NCBI GenBank assembly: GCA_033439765.1
Contig: JAULSN010000002.1
Location: 1,674,001 to 1,738,000 of the forward strand
DNA: 64,000 nucleotides
Direction of reading: 5' to 3'
Origin: Lasiosphaeria ovina
Lineage: Eukaryota; Ascomycota; Sordariomycetes; Sordariales; Lasiosphaeriaceae
This document shows, in pieces, positions 34,903 through 46,824 of this stretch (the stretch's first letter is position 1; every line of letters starts with the position of its first letter). The position numbers and the translations under genes were made by a program. The notes below the pieces were generated by a model, which searched no databases, was not told the DNA's origin, and worked only from the letters and a program-made list of their open reading frames with translations.

Positions 34903-37589
34903 ATGGCAGCGACCGCATCCCAATATCAGCATTTCGTCCCGCAGTTCCTCCTGCGGAACTTCGCGCATCCCTACAAGCCCGAAAAGGAGGGCCCCAGAAA
35001 TCGCAAAAATGGCAAGAAGACCAAGTACGAGAGGGGAATGTTCCCAGGCGACAAGGTTGTCCGGTCCCTGAATCTGACGGAGGACTCGCCCGTCATCTGC
35101 GAGAAGCCCATCTCACGTGTCCTGGGTCAGATGAACATGTACTCGGACAGCAGCAAGATTGGCCACCAGCAACAACAACAAGTGGAGAAGCTACTCTCCA
35201 AGCTCGAGAGCCAGGCCTGCCAGATCTTCCGCAGAATCACCAAGGCGTTTGAAGACAACGAAGCGGGTTTATGGTGCGGACTTCTGCCTCTTTTACAAGA
35301 TCGATGCCAATCCTAACATTGCTCAAATCAGGATCACCCGAAGCGAGCGAGATCTTATTCGAAAGTTCCTCTTCATCCTGAAGTACCGTGGCTCAGGCTT
35401 CCACCATCGCTTTTACCATGACAAGCCAGAGGACTACGCCGAAATTGACCGAGAGCTCCTTCGCGAATACATGGTCGAGAGGGGATTCACGCGCCCATTC
35501 AATGTCTGGTTGGACAATCTAAGGGCAGTCATTGAGCTTGAGATGGATCCGGAAGGGGAGTGGAAGAGCAAACTGCTCAAGCGCATGTACATGGACGATG
35601 CCATGTGGTTCATCAGTCATGTCGAGTGCAACTACATGGCCATCTGCACGCCCTCTGATGTCGCCGACGAGTTTGTCTTGACTGACAATAGCTATAACAT
35701 CTTTGAAGGGCCGAATACCTTTGTGCAGGACACGGACACGGGCGAAGTTGGGGAATCCGGGCACGTACCGATTCACGAGTTCGCCCCAGTTTCCCCGAAA
35801 CTCATGATCGTTCTGCGGAGCTTTATGCTTCCCGATCCACGTGAAGACGCTGACGAGAAGGTAAAAGCCTCCCGAGATTTATGGCGTTTCTGTGCCGTGG
35901 ATGGAATCTACGACTACTGGAAGAAGTCGCTCTTAGACGACCTCCCAATTACCAAGGCCCGAAACAACTACACCCGTGTTGTCGATGGCCGCCTCCAGTA
36001 TCTCGACGTCGATAAAACCAAATGGAAGAGGCTCAAAAGCCACAAGTTTTACTTCTCCTTCTTCCCCATCAGCACCAAGCACGTCCACACCATCAACGCC
36101 ATTCTGCTGGACAATTGCTGGCCGTGCACCCACATCGTCTTCGAGTCGGTCGAGAGCTTTTCCCGAACCTTGGAGTGGTATCTGACAGCACCTTGCACGG
36201 TTGGGAAGATCATCATGGGGTACGACGTCGAGCGCCGCGAGGCGGCTCTGAAGAAGCTCGAGACCATTTCACGCTCCCTGGGGTCTACAAAGGAAACGGT
36301 CTGGAAGCGGGAGTCTAGCCCGCCAATGCGAGACTACGACAAATTCCGCTTGAGACATGTCGAGTTGCGGCGGACTTTTAAGCGAATTATTACTGGAGGG
36401 GACTCAGCTGTTGAGGAGGTCTGGAAGGAGCGGTTCGAGGCTTCCGAATCGCCCGTCATACAGACATACAGGATCTTAGGCAGGTCAAATATCTTTCTCT
36501 CTCGAGACCGCGGGCTTCGGCTAGTGTCACCCAGGGAGGCTCTCGCTGACTTCCGACCGACTACCTTACGCAGGCGGCACATTCGACGCCTTTGATTCGG
36601 ACATGTATCAAGTCCCCAGGATGGCTAAGCTGAGAGTCTTGATTGACACCTGGTCCAGAGGAGTCGACGAGACGATCCGCCAACGGAACCGCGCGCTCCT
36701 GCTCGACGCATATCTCCGGCTTCCACCGCATCGAGTATGGCTTTACGTGAAGATTGAAATCTGGCAGATGCAAGACGCTCAGGGCCGTCTCCAGTTTTCC
36801 ACTAACAAACTCTCTGGAAACGAACCCGAGGACATTATCGCGCGAGGAAAGTGCCCCTTCCTTCATACTCAATTACTCATGACCAATGTTCCTCTTCCAA
36901 GCTGGCACGGAAATGGTGGCTAACCCTTCCACAGCTCGCCACTGTGTCAACCCAGAGGGGCTCAACAGACTCATGTACCGCGCGGGCATAGCCAGCGACA
37001 AGATGAGCCAGTTCTCGGACGTCAACCTCTGGGGAGATATCACCCTAGACTTCGAGGGATACCGACGTTGGGTGTTCGTGACGCAATGCACATTTGCTGG
37101 GCCAGGTAATTGCACCTCACCCAAGCTTTCCTTGTATTTCTCTACCGCAAAAGAGGGAAAATGAAACAAATGAAAGTTGCTGACGCACTTGAATTATCAG
37201 GCTTCATCCGTGACTGCGGCAAGTATTCGCCCATCTGCTCCTCTAGTAGCCCGAATTGACTATCAGGCGCACAACATGGCTGACCCTAACGTGAATCACC
37301 AGGCATCCCAGATATCGAGAAGCTCGCGCGACAGGCGCAAGTCGAGGTCCTGAGAAGCGGCAGGCACTTGCTCGTTGACGATATTGACATCAAAGCTGGA
37401 GAGAGGCCGCTAATTGAAGAGGGTGAGAGGATTGAGCTGCTGACCCGGATTCTCGTAAAGTCGAGATTCCGGCACGCCCTGAAAGGGAAACTCGAAGAGG
37501 ATTTGTTGGAAAAGTTGCATTCTGTTTTCTTCGACATTCTATATCCGACCCCGCCCCGTGACTGGTCGATGTGGTGGGTGTCCGCGTGA
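34903..37589 (+). CDS. DUF4238-type protein, frameshifted
   Basis: Starts MAATASQYQHFVPQFLLRNFAHP, the QHxVPxFxLRNF signature of DUF4238, a family of unknown activity in bacteria and fungi. Intron 1 is 35274-35331 and joins ...DNEAGLW to ITRSERDLIRKFL. The frame then runs to about 36545-36575, where reading must shift by one base to continue into GGTFDAFDSDMYQVPRM (stop at 36593 otherwise). A second frame change between 36850 and 36901 coincides with an intron-like GTGCCC...CCAAG whose phase does not fit. A last intron (37106-37302) would join FAGPG to IPDIEKLARQAQ. So it is either a recent pseudogene or carries sequence errors. A Gln run (HQQQQQ) lies in exon 1. Confidence 0.72.
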
Positions 37590-37865
37590 GCAAGAATATG
37601 GGGCGTGCTTGGGGGGTACTGTGCCGGAAAGGGTTGAGAATTGTCAAGTGAACATTATCCAAGTGCCCGGAAACCTGATACCTCCGCTGAAAGGAATTTG
37701 GAATATATCTTCATCAAAGTCTATTCTTATTATCGAATTCATTGATCCAATCCTCACCAGTGCCGTCCGCTTAATACCAAAATTACGAAGCCAGAAAATC
37801 GCCCACTGCAAACTCCAGCATGATAACTCAAAACCACATAATAAAAACTCTCTCGCTCGTCAATG

Positions 37866-38921
37866 TCACCTCGTGTCGCCCGAACCAACTTTGGCCACTC
37901 TCCCGGCCGTCATGCGCCTCTCGGTGGCGCGCTCGGCGCGGCGGCCGGACCTCAGGCGGCGCATCTCGGCGACAATGGCGACGAGCATCCACAGGGTCCA
38001 CATGACGGCGGCGACGATGATGTAGGTGCGCTTGCGGTCGGCCGAGGCGCCGGCCAGCTGGAGGCCGAGCCCGCCGTTGATAATGCCGACGGTCACGCCG
38101 ATGCGGCCGTTGAAGATGTGCAGGTACGACCAGAACTGCCGCCGCTGCACCTGCTTGAACCGCCGGTGGTGGAGCCAGCCCAGGATCGGCTGCGGCAGCA
38201 GCGTGGCCAGCGTCACGAGGCCCACGATCGGGTGGTACTTGGTCGAGTCGTTTGTCAACTGGTTGGTGTTAGTCCTCTGTACAAACAAGAGAAAAAAAAG
38301 AAACACTGACCAAGTTCCCGTCGGTCCCAGGAATCCGCACCATGCGCACGAGGTAGATGCCGAGCCCGACGCCGGCGATGAAGATGCACATAGCAGCTAG
38401 CTGGAAGAGGCCGTGGGCCCAGAGGGCGAGGCGGCCGGGCAGCAGGCGCATGGCGACGGAGCCGACGGGGAACAGCACGACCATGGCCAGGGCGGCGAGG
38501 ATGCCGTGGATGGTGCGGTAGTGAATCGCCGCGCTGATGTCGAAGCCCGGCCCGCCCCTGAACCCGCCCGCCTCGCCGAATCCCCCGCTGCCGCCGAATC
38601 CGCTTCCACCGGTACCGCCCCCGCCGAACCCTCCGCTGTTGGCCGACCCATCGCCACTGCCCGTGCTGCCAGTCCCGGTTCCTGTTCCTGTGCTTGTGCC
38701 GATGGCGCCAGGGTAGCCGCTCGGTGGCCCGCCGGCTCCGAATCCGCCCGGAGGGCCGTGCTGGCCGTGCGCAAGCGCTGAAAAGACTATCTCGAGCGAA
38801 GACTGTTAGCAGCAGCAGAAGCAGCAGCAGCAGCAGAAAATGGCCGCGTCTACTTACGCAGGCAGGCACCGGCAGCGAGCCGGGCCATGTTGGCGCGGGA
38901 GATGCCGCCGAGGAAGCTCAT
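37866..38921 (-). CDS. Cytochrome b561-like membrane protein
   Basis: Exons (minus) 38921-38858, 38786-38311 and 38258-37866; 310 aa. Introns are 71 and 52 bp; the second has a GACTAAC branch point, which selects its acceptor. A signal-like N-terminus is followed by a Gly-rich region of about 60 residues, then four or five membrane helices with His in IHG, AHG, YHP and LHI. Paired helix histidines are the haem-ligand pattern of the b561 fold, which passes electrons across membranes (ascorbate/ferric reductase type). Fungal members often carry a DOMON domain; here the Gly-rich segment takes that place. Transcribed towards the DUF4238 gene, tail to tail, about 280 bp apart. Confidence 0.82.
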
Positions 38922-41750
38922 TGTCGTCTTTTGTTGTAAAAGCCAAACCAGTTCAACCTCAGTTTTCACTGTCCGCCACTGAAGGGGCGGATTGGCAGGT
39001 CTGGTAGAACAAAGGTGCACGGCTCCTAATCAGACTCGTGACCCAGTCAAGCAAGACAAACAGACAGGGAGTGAGAGCGAAGCAATAAGTGAGACTCCAC
39101 ACTTTCCAAAATAGCAGCGGAGCAGGCAGGTAGGTAGGCAGGAGAGAAACAATGAATAAATAAGAAAAACGCCAAGGCGGGAGAGCAAGGGCTGCCCCAC
39201 GGGCGCAGCCCACCACATATAGCCCAATATCTCCCCGGTTCACTCTTTCTCTCGCTGAGGAGGAGGGGGTGGGTTTTGCGCGGACAAGCGACCGACCGAC
39301 CGACCGACCGACCGACCGGGAGGGGGTGCAATGGCTCGGTCCATGCAAAGGGGGACTACGTAGACAATACAGGAATATGCATGACGGTAGTGCTCTGCAT
39401 TGATTAATTGCCTGCCCACGAAGCTATTACCTGGGCCTGCTTCAAAGGGGGAGCCCGCACCGCCGTTGGGGAAGCTGCGGGCTGCGGGCTGCGGGCAGGG
39501 TCTCTGTTTCAAGTTTCAACTCCCCTTTGGCGACGTGGGAGTGGGGGATCTGGTTTGTAGGGGATGGATGGAGGGAGGGATGTTCGGGCTACGGCAGCGG
39601 AGGGTACTATGAATGGTCCCTTTCCTTTCCTTCCCCCGGATCCGGATCGAAACATGGGGTATTTCAGCTCCCAATGCAATGCCGTGGGGAAATGATTACG
39701 CAGTAAGGGTTTATTTCCCTTCTCTTACTTTCTCGCCCTTCATTCTGTTCTGGTTTCCCTTCTTCCCTTCCTGGTCAGGCCTCTTTTCATCCGGACACTT
39801 TAGCCAACCAGTTACACGAGCCCACGCTCTCTCTCCCGCAAAAGCTGAACGAGCCGCTCTTGGGGCGCCGTCAGACGCGGCACACACTCACGGACTTACG
39901 TTCACTCGTCGCGCATGGCGCCGTATAGTGGGCCCCTGATAATGCTGTGTCATGTCATCGGAGTTTTTTTTTTTCTGGGGCCTCTGGGCTGAGCCAAACT
40001 AAGACGCGCGTGCGTACCCCGTACCCGTGTGCGACACATACAATTACCCGCTCGGCACCGAGACCACGCCTGTCCTATGCGGACTTGCCAAGGCTCGGGT
40101 CTTGGGGCGGTCGCTGCTGTCCCGGCCCGTTTCTTGGCTTTTTGGGATTTGGGATTTGGTGGTTTTTTTTTGAAGACAATGGTTTGTCGGACTGCCTAGG
40201 CTGGTATCGTACCTATCAGCGATGCACGCGCTTGGCCGGTGCATATGCTGGGACAGAGGCGACTGCGACGTATATTGTGCTGCTGCTAAGGTTTTTGGGC
40301 GGTCTAGATTTGTTGTGCCGGCCAGCATTCGGTGGTGGTGCTGGCTGGCTTGCTGAGCGAGGCAGGTGTCGTGTCTTATCTTCGGACTTCCGGCCCGGCC
40401 CAGTGCCGGCCGTTGCATGCATGGCGCAATTGCACGACATGGCGGGTTGCGCCTTGTTCTCGGCCTTGGTAGTGTTTTTTGGACAAGAACAACTAGGTAG
40501 GTACCTTATGTAATTGATTACGGAATAAAGCGCCGTGCTGCTTTCTAACGTGAATGGGCCCTTTCTCTTCTCCTTTTCTTTTCTTTTCTTGTCTTTTTTC
40601 ACTTTGTCATTTTATCTTCTTCCATTTTCTCCTGAGCTTGCATTAAAGGAGGCTTCTGGTAGGTCGCTTGCCTCAATCCTACAGCCGTTCCATGTTTTTC
40701 CGCGCTACGCCTCAACCAAACTTGAACAACCATCCCAACCTTGCCGCGCCCCCCAAACATGGTCAAATTCGATATCGGACAGGGTAGGTAGTTAGTGGAA
40801 GGCGAGGTACTATTAGGTTGTCATTTGGATCCACGCCACCCAGCGCTTGGCAAATGTGAGCTAGAAACGACAACACATCGTCCATGTTTATTTCTCTATC
40901 AATTTTAAAGTTTATTTAGATTTCTCTTCCATCTCTCAAACGCAGAAAACCAAACAAACCAAAAAGGCAGGACCAGCCCCCTCGCTTGCTACCTAATGAC
41001 TTCTTACCATGCATCCAGCGCCTGCCAGCAGATCCAGTCCATGGGCGTAATAATTGAAATCACTCCGTCCTAGAATCAAAGGCAATCTATGCCGTGAGTT
41101 ACCGCCAGCGGGAACATGTGATACCCTCACATCCAGTGGCCAGGTCATGTATGGCCGCCAGTCTTGGTCTCGGCTCCGCTGTGCGGGGCCGTCGTCTTTG
41201 ACGCGGCCGTCTTTTCATTTTGAGGAGTTGTGTGCTGAGCCGGGGCTGTTGTTACTTTCGTCACCGTCGTCACCACCGTACCTGTATTATTAACTGGCTT
41301 CGATATAATTAATCAAACTGAGAACGGACTGTGCCTGTTTCAATCTGCATAAGTCTTGCAAAATCGGGCCGGGCCAGAATATCATTTTCCTGTTTGGAGC
41401 CATCGGCGCCACGGGTCTGGGGACGAATACCACACAATATCAAAGAACCACGAGGTGGACATGAAAGAAAATTGTCAACTAGGTACCTATATAGCAACGT
41501 GTTTGTTTCGGAACCGGGTTCTTAGTTCTCATTCGGTTCTTTGTTTGTAATAGGTTAAAGACTTGAAAATAACTCGGTAGTCAGTATCCAACCAAATGAT
41601 GACCGATAGAGAACAATGGCATTTTTACCCTAATTAGATAACAGCCCCTTTCAGGTCCAGATTGCAATTATGCGTCTGAGCTTCCAAACATAACTATATA
41701 TAACTCGATACTATCCCCCCCATGGCAAGATTTCTGAGGGACAAGCAAAC
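38922..41750. other. 2.8-kb intergenic region
   Basis: No convincing gene. It contains a (CGAC)7 tract at 39289-39317, an AGGTAGGTAGG block near 39128, CTAGGTAGGTACC near 40493, poly-T tracts near 39965 and 40165, and pyrimidine-rich stretches. The longest open frame (39947-40513 plus) is Cys/Gly/Trp-rich with a poly-Phe segment from a T tract and overlaps open frames on the other strand, so it is judged chance. Confidence 0.6.
39289..39317. repeat. (CGAC)n microsatellite
   Basis: About seven uninterrupted tetranucleotide units in the promoter-side region of the cytochrome b561-like gene. Confidence 0.95.
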
Positions 41751-42347
41751 ATGGATTTCCTCCTGTCTTCCCGACAGGCTGCGGGAGAGTCTTCAAACCT
41801 CCCCAAATCTGACAACGCTGAAGGTTTCGGGCAGGTGCCCGATGGTTGTGAAATTCAAACTCACTCGGAGCTTTGTTGGGAGTGCCAGGGTGAGGTCTAT
41901 TTGATCTGGCGCGGAGACGAGATTCAGGAAATAGCATGTAACCAGTGCCATCGGTACGTGGAGGACCCGCAAGCGTGTTCTTGTCACGGCTGGTACGAGT
42001 GCGCCACCGACATTGATTCGATGGCCGGCCGGGACGAACCCTGCATCGGCGTCAACTTCAGACGCCACCCCCTGTACGTTTGCCCCTTCGACCCCAGACA
42101 CCCTCTAGATCAACAGGACTCTGGCAACTGCAAGGTCTGTGCCACCGAGGTCGAGGCTGAAAATTTCTACTCTGAAGAACATGCCGCCACCGAGCTGTTG
42201 GCGACATTGTACCGGCCCGAGCGGCGGGTGTCTGTCGAGGCAACCTTTGACGAGGCCGAGTACCTGGGCACAGTCCGGGTCTATAAGGGAGGGCCACCGG
42301 GGGGGCGCGTCCCCAAGGGAATAAAGAACCACCGCCTAGATATTTAA
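41751..42347 (+). CDS. Small Cys-rich hypothetical protein (198 aa)
   Basis: Single exon, ATG in good context (AAACATGGAT). It holds CWEC, CNQC, CSC, YEC and CKVC groups between residues 43 and 130, suggesting two or more metal-binding knuckles or disulphides. There is no signal peptide and no membrane segment. A C-x2-C...C-x2-C layout resembles small zinc ribbons, but I do not recognise a family. The C-terminus (RVPKGIKNHRLDI) ends at a TAA at 42345. It sits alone between the 2.8-kb intergenic stretch and AT-rich sequence. Confidence 0.6.
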   Translation: MDFLLSSRQAAGESSNLPKSDNAEGFGQVPDGCEIQTHSELCWECQGEVYLIWRGDEIQEIACNQCHRYVEDPQACSCHGWYECATDIDSMAGRDEPCIGVNFRRHPLYVCPFDPRHPLDQQDSGNCKVCATEVEAENFYSEEHAATELLATLYRPERRVSVEATFDEAEYLGTVRVYKGGPPGGRVPKGIKNHRLDI

Positions 42348-42928
42348 GAGAGGGTTGGATTTTGTCTTGCCGTATAGCCGATAATTACATATTATTTACA
42401 ATTAACCTAAGAAGATAAGGATTCAGAAAGGAAATTTTAGGAACTAAAAAGAAATCTCTTCCTAACAAACTCACTAGTTGTATGCCTAAATTTGCGTGAA
42501 TGATATATATAACTATAATAAGTACGATTTTCTTGCTTATTTCGCAATTCTAAAACACCATCCCTGGTAGAGTGTAAGTGTACGGAATACCTAGTCTAGA
42601 ATAATTGAAATATTATAATCTCTTAGATAAATTATAGTTAATTAAGGGAATTAAGAATACTACAGTATTAATAAATAAAACTAATAGGTAATCGCTCGAC
42701 ACGTAGTATCAATATGGGGGTCAGTGCCGTTATGAGGGCGGAATATGATTAGACTTAGTAGCAACGGTCGGAGCTCAAATTGGAGGAACAAGAACAATAA
42801 GAAAACGAAAAACACCAGCAACCCCCCATATTCCTAGACCCCGCTACCTAATCGTCTTTCTTGGTTTCTGGGGGCAGTGCCCAAGCTCAACACTCTGAAT
42901 CCCAACTCAGGTACAGCATGGTGTCCAC
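42348..42928. other. AT-rich intergenic region
   Basis: 42350-42720 is strongly AT-rich with many TA steps and no open frame of note. It resembles RIP-affected sequence, but I see no match to the elements elsewhere in the window. Confidence 0.5.
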
Positions 42929-43345
42929 TCATAACGCAAACTCGACCGGAAGGATGATACACAAAGCCACGACAACAATTATGGCGCTAAGCCAGGCAGT
43001 GCTCTTTCCGGAGATGTGCCAGCGCCTCCATGATACTATAAGACTAACCAAGGCAACGATTGCCACGAGTGAGATGTCTATTGGAACATATTCCTGTATG
43101 TCGCTCGCCGTTTTGACGCAGTCGTCGCAGCTTGCCTGGTCGTACTTGGCTTGCAGATATTATCACGCCAGTCGCTTGGTGAGATGGAAGAGTGCATTTT
43201 CTTGGCGCCTGGTCTGACCGTCGTCCGTACCACCCATCTGCCATAGGTCTAGGCATAAATCCCGAGCAGGAGCCAAGGCGTACTGAGCATTGCCCTGGGC
43301 TGAGCTAAGCCCTAGGGGTATAACTCTCTCTCGACGCAAGTGTAT
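42929..43345 (-). pseudogene. Decayed membrane-protein gene fragment with twin stop codons
   Basis: On the minus strand a frame runs from about 43345 to the TGA at 42929. It reads ...GLSSAQGNAQYALAPARD, DLWQMGGTDDGQTRRQENA, LFHLTKRLA, then TGA TAA (43165-43160), then YLQAKYDQASCDDCVKTAS, two hydrophobic helices (ISLVAIVALVSLIV; WLSAIIVVVALCIILPV) and the end. Both stops are one C-to-T change from CGA and CAA, and the frame is otherwise continuous, so this was a coding exon. The 5' part of the gene is not found. The family is unknown. The plus-strand open frame over it is a shadow. Confidence 0.65.
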
Positions 43346-44265
43346 TTAGCGGCGAGTACCGGGGATATCGCTAGCTTAACTAAGATTCACTGCCTCATCT
43401 CAAGTTTCTAATAATTTACGGCATTTTTCGAGAGGTCGCCCAACTCAACCTCGAGGGCGGACAATACTATAGGGCTAGGGCAGCCATTTCTCGGATTTTT
43501 ATATTTTGAGATAGAGATTCACTACCTATTTAGTCGCCCCCCACAACATTCTCTAACCAAGTCCGGATTCGTCGCAGAAATATTATAACCTTTTATTAAC
43601 GATATTTAAACCCCCCTCTCACAGATCCTCTCCCACCTTAATGAAGAAACCCCTATCATAATTACCATTTTAACCTACTAGGCTTTTATTTAAGATATTA
43701 ATATAGGTATAACGTAGGGCTTTAACCCCTCCTCCTCCTCTTTGAAGTCAGATTACAAAACCTATTATAACTGGCCTAGAAGTGACTTCCCGTTTCGACT
43801 GGCCAGACTGCATACTGTTTTAAACCGCCTTTTTGCTGGACTTACATAACATATTCTTTATCACCACGTAAGATACGGCGTAGATGAATGCTGGCGAGAT
43901 TAAGGAGCACTGCGAGGGTGTGGCGGGTGTGTTGAGGAAGTTGGTGCTGGAGGGGAATTAGGAGCGGACGGTGAAGGAGGTTTTTTTTTCAGTGTCACGG
44001 TGTTTGCTTTTTGTACCGCAAGGTACCTAGCCCTGAGATTTATACAGACACTACTATACCTAGTGCTGTCTCGACTGACGGAAAGTGTCACGAGGACGGC
44101 TCTTTGGGGCATAGTTCTATTCTAGAATCAAGGAAGTACTATTGGAACACAAAGTGTGGTCTCCTCCACTTGGTGGATTGATTGCTGGTTGGAGCAAGGG
44201 GCTTAAATTCCAACAAGTACCGTAGGTATGTAGGTATTCTGAATATTATCTGACAGAAGCAGCCG
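43346..44265. other. Intergenic region, AT-rich, no gene seen
   Basis: Contains short homopolymer tracts (poly-T near 43981) and CCTCCTCC near 43730. Stop codons are dense in all frames from 43500 to 43850. It separates the decayed gene from the 3' end of the STAND-like gene. Confidence 0.5.
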
Positions 44266-46824
44266 TCACTCATAGTCATCGCGCGAGTACTGGTCATCGT
44301 GGTACTGGCTCTGCCCGCCCCTCTGAGCAATCATCTGCTGCCTCCGCGCCTGCAGCATCTGCTCCGCCCCAGACTGCATCCCAAGCTGCACAGCCGAGTT
44401 CTCGCTCGTGATGTTTGGCTTCGCGACAAGCCGCTTGCTAGGTGATAGGCCGACCATCTCGCTGACATAGCGGACTCGGTGTGGGCCTGTCATCAGAAGC
44501 TTGAAGCACGGCTTGAGCTTAGTGTCATTGATGATGGCGCGAAACATGCCCATAACCGTGGCCAAGTCCGTGAGCCAATCCTTCTTTTCGTACTGGGCGA
44601 TGCCATCTATAACGCAGTAGATGGGCAAGTCCAGCGCGGCGCCCACGATCATGTGCTGCAAGATTTGGTAGAACGCCTGGCAGAGGTACTCAATCCTCTG
44701 CTGCTGGAGGCCGTCGCGGTACCTTTTGTCATCAATGAAGTCGAGCCGCAGCAGCTGGCGGCGGTGAGCCTCCTTGGTGAGGTCGCAGAGGAGACTGCGC
44801 ATCAAGCCTCGAGGGCCGTCGCTTAGCGCGTCCCTCTCCGACGAGTGCAGCCCGCAGAAGAAATAGATCCTGAAACACTCTGGTTCAAGGCGTGTGAGCT
44901 GAGAGAGGAGTAAAGCGCACAGAATGGACTTGGCAGACACGCGCTCGGCGTGGTCGATGAACTCGACCGCCCCGCCGGCGCCGTCGATCAACACGACGTC
45001 CGAGTGGCCTGGGAGGAGCCAGCTGCGGAAAGTGGCTGTTTGTAGAAGCGATACGGCTTCTGATTCTGCCACTGGGTGGATACTGTCGCGGAGCTGGAGG
45101 ACCTTCTCGACATCCGCAGTCGACTGCTCGATGTGTTCGACCGCGCCAATGGCGGCGATGAGCTGGTCAGCGGTCATGAGGCCCTGGATTGGCGTCAGGG
45201 AACGCAGCTGAGCGTAAAGGTAAGTAATTTTCTCGCCTTAGGACTCCGTCAGCACTAGATATTAACATCTCGTAGGTGTCATTGGCCCGGAAAGTTGCTG
45301 CTATCCTTACCTTGCCTCTGGTTGTGGATGAGGACATCCTGGAGCACAGACTCGATGCCATCCCGACACTTCTCTCTCTCTTCGGCCTTGCGCTGATTTG
45401 AAGTCATGACCTCCCTTTCTCTCTTCCGGTCGGCCTCGATCCTTGTCAGGATCTGACCTTGCTCGTGCAGCTGATGACTGAGGTATGAGCTCTGGCTCAT
45501 GAGAGTCGAGGTCTGATTCATGATAGTTTTGGTGTCCCCTTTCAATCTGTCGGCTTTTTCGTTCATCTGAGAAGTCGCGACCACAATGGCAGACGTCTTG
45601 TCGTCTGTCCTGACGGTTATCTCCTCAATCCTGACCACGGTATCTCGCGTTTCGATGATGGCGGCTTCCAGAACATCCTGAACTAGGCGCTTGAGCTCAT
45701 CGGTATCTCTTCGCAGCCTCGTCAACACGTCCTCAATATCGGTATGGGAGAGCTTGCGTTTAAGCCAGAAATAGGGAACCCTCTGTGCTGATAATGGGAT
45801 CAGTGCTCGACTCGGGTTTAGGGGCAAGGGGTCTCCCCTACCGTGCTTGCTGGGCAACAAGGATCCCACGAGTTCTGAAACGGAGACAAGGATCGTCACA
45901 TCGAGCCTACTGCCACAGGCCTTGAGCACCTCATCATCTGGCTGAAGCTTTAGCTTGGTCCTTGCCGATGCGACGATTGCGGGGATCTCCTCAAAGGCCG
46001 CCAAAATCGTGTCACGGTTTTGGCTGGCAGTCTTGGCAAGCTAGGACATGCAATTAGATCTTTTAATTTGACCAAGAACCGGGCTGCTCTGAGCTCACCA
46101 TGAAGATAAGCGAGATTCCAGCGCCAATAACCCCCAGGCCATACTCGTCCGGGATGAGTCCAAGCAAAGGGTCGACGTGGTCAGCGATGTCCCCGGCCTG
46201 CCTGAACAATTTGCGGACGCAGCCTCTCCATTTTTTTGCCTTTTGCTCATAATCAGCCTGCGCATTCGCCATGCATTGGAAGACGTCCCCCCACGTGCAG
46301 TTATCGACGTGGAGATTAAGACGCGGGTCAATATCGAGTTTCTGATACTGTCTCAGGGCTTCTCGCAAACCTTCGGATGAGGCACCAAGTTCCGGAGGTG
46401 GCTGCGAGGCATTGCCGGCAGTCTGTTGCGGGGAAGCTGCCTGCGCTGGAGTCTCTGGCCTCCTCCCCAGAGCCTCGTCGATCCTTCCCCCTTCTGCATC
46501 CAACCACTCACGAACAATGGGGTCGGGGCTGGGGCTGGGAGCCCTGTGCTTCCTTCCGAGTCCGAAATGCATGCTGGGATGCCAGTGATGTTCGTCGCGA
46601 AGCATCAGTGCTTCGAGGAAACACTTGGGTCTGAAGGCACCTTGATCAAATATCCCGCATGCACCCACTCCACGAGGAAGGAGTGATCCAGCCCACGAGG
46701 GAGAAATCGGCAGATTATGTTCCCTGGACGCAAGAGAGGAAGGCGCAGCCTGACCCAGGGCCAATAGGTTCTCAAATTGGGGCATCTTGGGCAGGCGGCA
46801 CCGCATAGTATTGAGCGCTTGCAT
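44266..46824 (-). CDS. STAND-like protein with degenerate P-loop
   Basis: Exons (minus) 46824-46099, 46040-45311 and 45236-44266; 808 aa. Introns are 58 and 74 bp, phase-consistent (joins LIFM to LAKTASQNRD, and HNQRQ to EKITYLYAQL). The N-terminal third includes WGDVFQCMANAQADYEQKAKKW and DPLLGLIPDEYGLGVIGAG, a helical domain resembling those heading fungal NACHT-type proteins. Residues about 340-480 look coiled-coil. The nucleotide-binding region begins SDVVLIDGAGGAVEF near residue 565, where a Gly-x4-GK-[ST] would be expected, so ATP binding is doubtful. A Walker-B-like LPIYCVIDGIAQ follows. The C-terminus is a short Gln-rich tail with no repeats. Start may be later, at the Met of MLRDEHHWHPSMHFG. 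Divergent from the AAA+ gene. Confidence 0.72.

Noticed and set aside
36525..36573. GTGTCA...TTACGCAG considered as an intron curing the DUF4238 frameshift
   Set aside because: It has a CTGAC branch-like site, but neither possible donor gives the phase needed to enter the downstream frame.
39289..39317. Tandem repeat considered as a CRISPR-like or telomeric array
   Set aside because: Simple tetranucleotide without spacers; not a telomere repeat.
39947..40513. 188-codon Cys/Gly/Trp-rich frame
   Set aside because: Poly-Phe stretches come from T tracts, overlapping minus frames exist, and no domain or conserved motif is visible.
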